Below are positions 24,083 through 29,787 of a stretch of DNA of 29,787 nt, piece by piece. The notes under the pieces were generated by a model. It saw only the letters and a list, made by a program, of their open reading frames with translations, was not told the DNA's origin and ran no database searches. This stretch comes from DATMXT01 sp035560415. GTDB lineage: Bacteria; Bacillota; Clostridia; Oscillospirales; Feifaniaceae. Both the position numbers and the translations under genes were made by a program. The DNA lies in the NCBI GenBank assembly GCA_035560415.1, contig DATMZG010000092.1, positions 1-29,787 on the forward strand. Direction: 5' to 3'. The first letter of the stretch is position 1. The number at the start of each line of letters is the position of its first letter.

Positions 24083-24341
24083 ACGTGCAAAAACGGGCGG
24101 CACCGGCCTCATTCTCATGCTCATCGGCGTTGTGCTGGGCTCTTTTATCGGCGAGATGACGAAAAATGTCGACGGGCTGTCCTGGCTGTCCTACGGGCGC
24201 AGCTTCGGGCTTGGCGCCGCCTCCCCCGTCGTGCTCGACCTTGCGGTGCTGCGCGTGCAGTTCGGAATCGGCTTCACCCTCAACATCGCCATGATTTTAG
24301 GCATGGCTGTCGCATTTTACGCCTGGAGGAAATGGTTTTGA
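24072..24341 (+). CDS. Small DUF4321 membrane protein
   Basis: This 89-residue protein has two membrane segments (about 12-27 and 66-84). GLILMLIGVVLGSFIGEM and the later LRVQFGIGFTLNIAMILGMAVAFY match the DUF4321 family common in Clostridia, often just before maf. The function is unknown. ATG 24072 lies seven bases after GGGAGG inside the end of dut, so the two are likely coupled. Its stop overlaps the start of maf. Confidence 0.83.
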   Translation: MAGRRAKTGGTGLILMLIGVVLGSFIGEMTKNVDGLSWLSYGRSFGLGAASPVVLDLAVLRVQFGIGFTLNIAMILGMAVAFYAWRKWF

Positions 24342-24913
24342 CGCTCCCCATTGTGCTGGCCTCTGCCTCCCCCCGCCGCAGGGAGCTGCTCTCGGGGTTG
24401 GGGCTTGCCTTTGAAGTCGCCGCCGCCGACATTGACGAGGAGGCCGTGACCGCCCCCACCCCGCAGGAACTCGTGAAAGAGCTGGCGCTCCAAAAAGCGC
24501 GGGCCGTGGCCAAAGTCAGACCGGACGCCCTTGTCATCGGGGCCGACACCGTCGTCTTCAAAGACGGCCGCATTTTCGGCAAGCCGCAGGATGAGGCCGA
24601 TGCGGCCGACATGCTGCGGGCCCTCTCAGGGGATATTCACACGGTCGCAACCGGCGTCGCCCTCGTCTCCCCCGAGACTGAAATTGCCGACGTCGTCACG
24701 GCGCAGGTCACTTTCAAAACGCTGACCGAGGGTGAGATAAAACGATACATCGCGACCGGCGAACCCTTCGACAAGGCCGGCGGCTACGGCATTCAGGGGC
24801 GGGCCGCCGCCATGATCAGGGAAATTTCCGGCGACTACTACACGGTCGTGGGACTGCCGGTCTGTCGCCTGGGCGAACTGCTGGCCGAACATTTCGGCAT
24901 TGAGGTTTTGTAG
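24332..24913 (+). CDS. maf: Maf-family nucleoside-triphosphate pyrophosphatase
   Basis: This roughly 193-residue protein cleaves non-canonical or pyrimidine NTPs to the monophosphate and has been linked to septum control in Bacillus. Landmarks are SASPRRRELL (10-19), VIGADTVV, GKPQDEADAADMLRALSG then HTVATGV, and FDKAGGYGIQG. ATG 24332 lies only two bases after GGAGG. A TTG at 24338 in the same frame has an eight-base spacing and overlaps the DUF4321 stop as TTGA, so the true start may be that TTG, giving 191 residues. The mreC ATG follows directly after the stop. Confidence 0.9.
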   Translation: MVLTLPIVLASASPRRRELLSGLGLAFEVAAADIDEEAVTAPTPQELVKELALQKARAVAKVRPDALVIGADTVVFKDGRIFGKPQDEADAADMLRALSGDIHTVATGVALVSPETEIADVVTAQVTFKTLTEGEIKRYIATGEPFDKAGGYGIQGRAAAMIREISGDYYTVVGLPVCRLGELLAEHFGIEVL

Positions 24914-25771
24914 ATGAAAAACCGCAACCGGACGCTCGCAATACTCCTTGCCATCGCCATCATGCTGCTCATCGGCATGTACACGGCCTCCCAATCCGGC
25001 GAGGCCGGCCCCATCCAAAACGCGGTCGGCGTCGTGCTGACCCCGCTTCAGAAGGGGCTGACTTCAGTCGCCCGTTTTGTGTCGGAACGGCTTGCCTACT
25101 TCACGGAGTACAAGGCGCTCAAAGCTGAGAAAGAGGCGCTTGAAGCCCGGGTGCTGGAGCTCGAGGGGCAGCTTGTGGAGCTTGAGCGGTACCGTCAGGA
25201 GAACAAGAGCCTGCGGGAATTCTCGGGTGTCGTGGAGAAAAACCGCGAGTTCGAGTACGAGCTGGCGCAGGTCATCGCCCGCGACCCCGAAAACCTCTTT
25301 TACACCTTCACAATCGACAAGGGCTCGTCGGACGGCATTGAGCGGTACGACGCCGTGACGACGCCGGATGGGCTTGCCGGCATTGTGACCGAAGTCGGCA
25401 CGACTTACGCCAAAGTGACCTCCATCATCGACGAGGTCTCCCCCATCGGCGCCATCATCTCCCGCACGCTCGACGTCGCGGTGCTCGAGGACGACGCCGA
25501 GCTCGGGGCAAAGGGCTACTGCCGGCTGTCCTATCTGCCGGGCGAGAGCTCGGCGGCGCCCGGAGACGTGGTGCTGACCTCGGGGCTCGGGGACATGTTT
25601 CCGGCCGGAATTGTCATCGGCCGGGTGCTGGAAGTCAAACAGGAGAGCCACAACATCTCAAGCTACGCCGTCGTGGAGCCCGCAGTCGACTTCTCCAACA
25701 TCCATTATGTGATGGTCATCAAGAGCTTTGACGCTGTCCCGGTCGACACGGGGGTCCCCGATGCGGATTGA
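24914..25771 (+). CDS. mreC: Rod-shape-determining protein MreC
   Basis: This 285-residue elongasome protein has a single N-terminal membrane segment (about 7-24), an extracytoplasmic coiled coil (about 65-110) and the beta-domain. The beta-domain includes VIARDPENLFYTFTIDKGSSDGI, DGLAGIVTEVGTTYAKVTSIID and SGLGDMFPAGIVIGRV. It would link the cytoskeleton to the penicillin-binding protein outside the membrane. ATG 24914 directly follows the maf stop with no spacer. The gene overlaps mreD by 11 bases. Confidence 0.92.
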   Translation: MKNRNRTLAILLAIAIMLLIGMYTASQSGEAGPIQNAVGVVLTPLQKGLTSVARFVSERLAYFTEYKALKAEKEALEARVLELEGQLVELERYRQENKSLREFSGVVEKNREFEYELAQVIARDPENLFYTFTIDKGSSDGIERYDAVTTPDGLAGIVTEVGTTYAKVTSIIDEVSPIGAIISRTLDVAVLEDDAELGAKGYCRLSYLPGESSAAPGDVVLTSGLGDMFPAGIVIGRVLEVKQESHNISSYAVVEPAVDFSNIHYVMVIKSFDAVPVDTGVPDAD

Positions 25772-26282
25772 ACGCTCCCGCGTCAACCTCTTTGCGGCCT
25801 ACGGGCTGCTGATGCTGGTCTCGGCCCTGCTTTCGACGACAATGCTCGCGCCCATCCGGCTCCATGGCGTGACGCCAACCCTCTACATCGCCGCCACCGT
25901 CTGCGTCGCCATGTTTGAGGGCGAGTGGAAGGGCGCCGTCTGGGGGCTGATGCTCGGCTACTGTGTCGACGCGACGGTCGGCCCCCTGCCTGGGCTGACT
26001 GCCCTGACCCTGCTTGCCGTAGGCTTTGCCGTCGGCGTCTTAGCCCGTGTGTTCATGTTGCGCCGCATGCTGTCGGCCATTGTGCTCTATGTCTTTGTCC
26101 ACTTTGGGCTCATTGTCATCCTGCTGCTGCTCAAAGGGCTTGTGGAGGTCGACCTCACGGGCTTTCCTGAAGCGGCGCTCCAAAGGGCTGGCGCCGCCGC
26201 CCTTTCGGCCCTGTATATTCCGCCATTTTATTTCATCGCCCGCTGGCTCCACCTGAGCTTCGGGGGCGCCGAGGAGACATGA
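25761..26282 (+). CDS. mreD: Rod-shape-determining protein MreD
   Basis: This 173-residue integral membrane protein has about five hydrophobic helices. EGEWKGAVWGLMLGYCVDATVG corresponds to the conserved G-x-x-x-G-x-x-x-D loop region of the MreD family. The start at ATG 25761 lies inside the end of mreC. The N-terminus MRIERSRVNLFAAYGLL is plausible, whereas a longer frame from 25728 would sit deep in mreC. The weak site fits coupled translation. Its stop overlaps the PBP2 start as ATGA. Confidence 0.88.
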   Translation: MRIERSRVNLFAAYGLLMLVSALLSTTMLAPIRLHGVTPTLYIAATVCVAMFEGEWKGAVWGLMLGYCVDATVGPLPGLTALTLLAVGFAVGVLARVFMLRRMLSAIVLYVFVHFGLIVILLLLKGLVEVDLTGFPEAALQRAGAAALSALYIPPFYFIARWLHLSFGGAEET

Positions 26283-28324
26283 AAGAACAAAACCTCATGG
26301 ATAAAAACATGGGCCGGTACATTTTTCTCATGTGCTGTGCCTTTGTCATCACGCTGCTTTTTATCGGCCGGCTCTCGAACCTCCAGATTGTCAACGGCGC
26401 CGACTACCGCGCCAAAACCGAGCAGAAAATTTACCGCACCGTACCGGTCTCGGCCCCCCGCGGCGGCGTCTATGACCGCTACGGCCGGGTGCTCGTGGTC
26501 AACCGGACCGGTTTTTCGGTGTCGCTCGACGCCTATCTGCTGCCCAAGGACGGGGAAAACGACATCATTTTGGCGCTGCTCGACCTGCTGCAGGACGAAC
26601 AGCTGGCTTTCACCGACACGCTGCCCGTCACACTGCCCCCCTATGAATTCTACGGCGAGGGGGCGGATGGGCTTTTGACAAAGCTCGGGCTGCCCGAGGG
26701 GACGGCGGCAAGTGCCGTCATGGCGCAGCTCATCGAAAAATATGGCCTTGAAGACTACTCCGAGACCGAGCAGCGGGTTCTCAGCGGAATCCGGTACGAG
26801 ATGGAGCGGCAGGACTTCTCGGTCCTGAGCCCCTTCATTTTCGCCGAGGACGTCAGCATCAAATCGGTCACGGCCATTAAAGAGCGGCAGGAGATGCTGC
26901 TCGGCGTAGAAGTGTCGGTCGAGGCCGCCCGCGAATACGCCACCCCCTACGCCGCCCACATCTTGGGCCGGGTCGGCCCCATTTACAAGGAGGACGCCGA
27001 AAGCTACCTCGAAAAGGGCTACCAGCTCTCCGACACGGTCGGCAAGGACGGCATTGAGTACACGATGGAGTCCTCCCTGCGCGGCCAGTCGGGCACCAGA
27101 GTCGTTGAGCAAAACAAGTTCGGAAAAATCACAAACGTCATTTCAAGCGACGACGCCGTCCCCGGCAACAGCGTCGTCCTGACCCTCGACATCAATTTGC
27201 AGGCGACGGCCGAAAAGGCCCTGGCCGAGACCGTCAAGAGCATTGCGGCCCGCGGCAAAGCCCGCGGAAACGGCACCGGCTATGACGCCGCCGCCGGCGC
27301 CGTCGTCGCCATCTCGGTCAACACCGGCGAAATTCTGGCCCTGGCCTCCTATCCGACCTACGACCTGTCGACCTACCAGCAAAACTACCCTGCGCTGCTC
27401 GAAAACAAGGACAAACCGCTTTTCAACCGCGCCATCTCAGGCGCCTATGAGCCGGGCTCCACCTACAAAATGGTGACGGCCCTGGCCGGCCTCAAGGAGG
27501 GCACCATCACCCCCAAAACCGTCATCACCTGCCGGGGGCTTTACACCTATTACGCGCCCCAAATTTACCGCTGCTGGATTTACACCGACTACGGCAGCTC
27601 TCACGGCCCCATGATCCTCACGTCGGCGCTGCAAAACTCCTGCAACTGCTACTTCTACGAAGTCGGCCGGCTGACCGGCATTGAAGCCCTCGACAACTGG
27701 ACCCGCGCCGTGGGGCTTGGCGAAAAGACCGGCATACAGCTGACAGGCGAAGTGGCCGGAAACGTGGCCGGCCCCGAGAGCCGCGAAAAAGAGGCCAGGC
27801 GCTGGTACGACGGCAACACGATTCAGGCCGCCATCGGCCAGTCGGACCACCTGTTCACCCCCATTCAGATGGCAAACTACATTGCGACCATCGCAAACGG
27901 CGGCACCCGCTACAAGCCGACGCTGGTTCGGGCCATCAACAACTACCACAACACCGAAATCGTCGAGACCTTTGAGCCCGAAGTGCTCGGCACCCTCGAC
28001 ATCGACGCCGAGTCGCTTGCGGCCATCAAAGCCGGCATGCGCTCAGCCGCCGAAGTCGGCACGGCTTCCAGCGTCTTTGCAAACTATCCGGTCAAAGTGG
28101 CCGGCAAGACCGGCACGGCCTCGGTCTCCACCGGCACCGCAAACGGCGTCTTCGTCTGCTTTGCCCCCTACGAGAACCCCGAAATCGCCATAGCCGTCGT
28201 CATTGAGCACGGCGGCTCCGGAAACGCCTCGGCCCCCGTGGCAAAGGCCATTCTCGACACCTACTTTGCCCATCAGGCAAACGCCGCCCCGCTCCCCGAG
28301 AGCGAGATGTCGCTCATCGATTAA
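26279..28324 (+). CDS. mrdA: Class B penicillin-binding protein 2 (peptidoglycan DD-transpeptidase)
   Basis: This 681-residue bitopic protein has a cytoplasmic N-terminus, one membrane segment (about 13-31), the dimerisation/pedestal domain with APRGGVYDRYGRVL (about 59-72) and a C-terminal transpeptidase domain. The catalytic set is complete: S394-T-Y-K397, S454-C-N456 and K610-T-G612. Together with mreC and mreD upstream this is the elongation-specific PBP2 rather than the septal FtsI. The ATG overlaps the mreD stop (ATGA), and GGAG is very close to it. A downstream ATG at 26297 is less well placed. The transcript ends at the terminator at 28474-28512, with about 150 unremarkable bases between. 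Confidence 0.9.
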   Translation: MKEQNLMDKNMGRYIFLMCCAFVITLLFIGRLSNLQIVNGADYRAKTEQKIYRTVPVSAPRGGVYDRYGRVLVVNRTGFSVSLDAYLLPKDGENDIILALLDLLQDEQLAFTDTLPVTLPPYEFYGEGADGLLTKLGLPEGTAASAVMAQLIEKYGLEDYSETEQRVLSGIRYEMERQDFSVLSPFIFAEDVSIKSVTAIKERQEMLLGVEVSVEAAREYATPYAAHILGRVGPIYKEDAESYLEKGYQLSDTVGKDGIEYTMESSLRGQSGTRVVEQNKFGKITNVISSDDAVPGNSVVLTLDINLQATAEKALAETVKSIAARGKARGNGTGYDAAAGAVVAISVNTGEILALASYPTYDLSTYQQNYPALLENKDKPLFNRAISGAYEPGSTYKMVTALAGLKEGTITPKTVITCRGLYTYYAPQIYRCWIYTDYGSSHGPMILTSALQNSCNCYFYEVGRLTGIEALDNWTRAVGLGEKTGIQLTGEVAGNVAGPESREKEARRWYDGNTIQAAIGQSDHLFTPIQMANYIATIANGGTRYKPTLVRAINNYHNTEIVETFEPEVLGTLDIDAESLAAIKAGMRSAAEVGTASSVFANYPVKVAGKTGTASVSTGTANGVFVCFAPYENPEIAIAVVIEHGGSGNASAPVAKAILDTYFAHQANAAPLPESEMSLID

Positions 28325-28473
28325 TTGAACACAAATGACCGGGCGGCTCATGCCCCCGCAATCCGGCCTGTATTTTTCCCTCGTAATTTTTGTATGGTGT
28401 TTGACGCTCCATTCAAGTCGGTTTGCAGGGAACCGCACGCAGGCCGGGAAACGGGCTGCTGACAACAAAACAG

Positions 28474-28512
28474 GGCTGCATGTTCCCGCGAGAGAACATG
28501 CAGCCTTTTTTT
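28474..28512 (+). terminator. Strong intrinsic terminator ending the mreC-mreD-PBP2 operon
   Basis: Bases 28474-28485 pair perfectly with 28494-28505 (12 bp, 8-base loop), followed by seven T (28506-28512). It lies 150 bases after the PBP2 stop and before a convergent gene. Confidence 0.92.
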
Positions 28513-28583
28513 GCTGTCGGAAATTCCGCAGGGACTTGCCCCTTGGCAGATGATTTTGCAATCTCCGGCTCAATTTGGGAGAA

Positions 28584-29072
28584 CTAATTCAGCGTTTTGC
28601 AGTAATATTTTTGCGCCTCGTCGTACACATAGCCGGTTGCCGTCAACACATGGTTGGACGCGTGATTTTCCTTTTCCGGCTGAACAATAATCCGCTTGGC
28701 ACTTTCTGCGGCTTGAATGGCATTGGTCAAAAGTCCTACAATTGCTTTCCCATACCCTTTGCCCAAATAGGCCTCGTTGCCAATCAGGTAATCAATTGAA
28801 AAAGTGTCGCCGGGTGTGGACACGTGATACCAATCTTCAAGCTCCTTTGCATCATAGCAATCGTAATATTGACAAAAACCCACAGGGGTTTTGCCCTCCA
28901 CGGCGATGAAGTGGTGAATCCAGGAATAAGCCCCGTGCCGCCCGCGGATTTCAGCAAGCCATTCATCTGCGTCATGATACCACTTTAAGACATAGTCTTT
29001 ATTCAACCATGAAGCCAGCAAATCCATATCCGCATCATTGAGGGCACGGAGAGCCAATTCTTTGTCATTCAT
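28584..29072 (-). CDS. GNAT-family N-acetyltransferase (AAC(6')/RimL-like)
   Basis: This 162-residue cytosolic acetyltransferase uses acetyl-CoA. The core motif YLGKGYGKAIVGLLTNAI (about 102-119) matches the Q/R-x-x-G-x-G/A pyrophosphate loop. IDYLIGNEAYLG before it and the FIAVEGKTPVGFCQYYD strand are typical of the branch that includes aminoglycoside 6'-N-acetyltransferases. Similarity to that branch does not show that it acts on antibiotics; the substrate is unknown. GGGAGG lies nine bases before the ATG. Base use is visibly richer in A and T than in the genes to the left. Confidence 0.85.
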   Translation of the reverse strand: MNDKELALRALNDADMDLLASWLNKDYVLKWYHDADEWLAEIRGRHGAYSWIHHFIAVEGKTPVGFCQYYDCYDAKELEDWYHVSTPGDTFSIDYLIGNEAYLGKGYGKAIVGLLTNAIQAAESAKRIIVQPEKENHASNHVLTATGYVYDEAQKYYCKTLN

Positions 29073-29241
29073 TTTTCAGACCTCCCACATATCAGTTGAC
29101 GTTTTTATTGGGCCCGGTTCTTCCATATGGGGGTCCTCGAATACAAATGAAAGCCTAACACGGGGGACGGATGTGATTCATACGGCTGTAACCGCCCTTT
29201 GTCGAGCTGTAAAACAAATTCTCCGGACTGTGCGGACAGGC

Positions 29242-29703
29242 TCACTCCAAAGGCATGACAATCATTGTCAGCATTTCGCTCTCGGGAAACTCGGGGCCGT
29301 TATAGTAGTGTTCGTAGGCCGTGCCGACGGGTTTAAAATTGTTGTCCGCTATCCATTTGGACATTTCACCGTAAACCGCCTCCATCTCACTGTATGCCCC
29401 GCGATACATGCAAAAGCTCATCTTTCCGGCCGGAATAAACCCCGGCTGGATGCTGTCTGTTCCCGGCAAGGACTTTGACACGGGAAAGCCGATTTCAACA
29501 TCCAGATTTTGCATGTCCATATTGTGATAGGCAACATACGGGACGTCGGACAGGAATTCCCCCAGCTCTTTCAGATACGCCGCCATTTTCCCATAGCTTT
29601 CGCCGATGAGCGTGGGGAGGTTTTCAACCCTTGTGTGGGTGCGAACGGATATCGTGGGCCGCGCCGCTTTTTCCAGAATTTCAATATTCGATATTCTCGG
29701 CAC
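29242..29703 (-). CDS. GyrI-like / AraC effector-binding-domain protein
   Basis: This 153-residue stand-alone small-molecule-binding domain of the GyrI-like family resembles the C-terminal ligand domain of BmrR and Rob. The N-terminus IEILEKAARPTISVRTHTRVENLP, the central VGFP-like EIGFPVSK and the C-terminal GPEFPESEMLTMIVMPL fit the family, where a Glu near the end contacts cationic ligands. No DNA-binding domain is attached. The start is GTG at 29701-29703, seven bases after AGGAGGG. Role as a sensor, drug-binding or hydrolytic protein is unknown. Confidence 0.8.
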   Translation of the reverse strand: MPRISNIEILEKAARPTISVRTHTRVENLPTLIGESYGKMAAYLKELGEFLSDVPYVAYHNMDMQNLDVEIGFPVSKSLPGTDSIQPGFIPAGKMSFCMYRGAYSEMEAVYGEMSKWIADNNFKPVGTAYEHYYNGPEFPESEMLTMIVMPLE

Positions 29704-29733
29704 TTTCTTTCCCTCCTGTCATTTTCATACAAT

Positions 29734-29761
29734 TCTTTTTGTTCGACTCTTTTTGTTCAAC
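29734..29761 (-). repeat. Two tandem 14-base repeats in the leader of the GyrI-like gene
   Basis: TCTTTTTGTTCGAC (29734-29747) is followed directly by TCTTTTTGTTCAAC (29748-29761), one mismatch. They lie 18-45 bases upstream of the ribosome site, in the 5' leader if transcription starts near 29774. They could be a regulator-binding site or a simple duplication. Confidence 0.6.
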
Positions 29762-29780
29762 TGCGCATACTGTGGCATTT

Positions 29781-29786
29781 ATTATA
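29781..29786 (-). promoter_or_regulatory. Candidate -10 box for the GyrI-like gene at the window edge
   Basis: A perfect TATAAT on the minus strand lies at the very end of the window. The -35 box would fall outside it, so the promoter cannot be confirmed here. Confidence 0.35.
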
Positions 29787-29787
29787 T

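Noticed and set aside
28325..28473. Small RNA or gene between the PBP2 stop and the terminator.
   Set aside because: No open frame with a ribosome site, no promoter with proper spacing and no stable structure other than the terminator could be seen.
29073..29241. A decayed gene between the acetyltransferase and the GyrI-like gene.
   Set aside because: Short open stretches exist on the minus strand but none has a start signal or a recognisable motif, so it is treated as intergenic.

Overview
The window looks like chromosome of a high-GC, low-GC-lineage-type anaerobe: Bacillota, class Clostridia, possibly an Oscillospirales-like or related gut or digester lineage. The evidence is the strong GGAGG-type ribosome sites, consensus sigma-A promoters, a BofA-family gene (endospore-former lineage), a DUF4321 gene, ZapA, the maf-mreC-mreD-PBP2 order, and a sortase-anchored multi-Cna_B surface protein. 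The genus cannot be fixed from the sequence. I saw no tRNA, rRNA, CRISPR array or prophage. The one possible mobile-element trace is a fragment at the left edge.

Left part (1-7.4 kb, minus strand): a possible transposase start at the edge and a strong hairpin, then a 1,876-residue wall-anchored adhesin. The adhesin has a von Willebrand A head carrying a Cys/His-rich insertion, one SpaA-like domain, nine Cna_B-type repeats, and a PPYTG sorting signal. Behind it lie a small conserved hypothetical gene and a YihY/BrkB membrane protein with its own promoter and terminator.

Middle (7.4-11.6 kb): a 400-base gap holding two back-to-back promoters and two doubtful tiny ORFs, then an aspartate/glutamate-type racemase ending in a clear terminator. 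Next is a coupled pair, ketopantoate reductase and a solo B3/B4-domain protein (minus strand). A plus-strand trio follows: polysaccharide deacetylase, a 67-residue unknown, and BofA.

Minus-strand block (11.6-18.6 kb): a TTGACA/TATAAT promoter at 17.3 kb appears to drive six genes: LUD-domain protein, C45-type N-terminal-nucleophile hydrolase, methylthioribose kinase, diaminopimelate decarboxylase, HD-domain protein, and D-glutamate-cyclase-like protein. Small-molecule salvage and amino-acid metabolism is the loose theme. rmuC lies upstream with a separate promoter, divergent from the next block.

Plus-strand block (18.7-28.3 kb): a solute-binding lipoprotein and a PHP phosphatase lead into a cell-division and cell-wall run: zapA, a U32 (RlhA-like) protein, dut, DUF4321, maf, mreC, mreD, PBP2. 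Most junctions overlap or are very tight, and the run ends at a strong terminator. mreB is not present between maf and mreC.

Right end (28.5-29.8 kb, minus strand): a GNAT acetyltransferase and a GyrI-like small-molecule-binding protein. This stretch is visibly more AT-rich than the rest and could be recently acquired.

Most of the window is ordinary chromosomal content. The least explained items are the Cys/His insertion in the adhesin head, the small uncharacterised genes, and the 7.4-7.8 kb gap.
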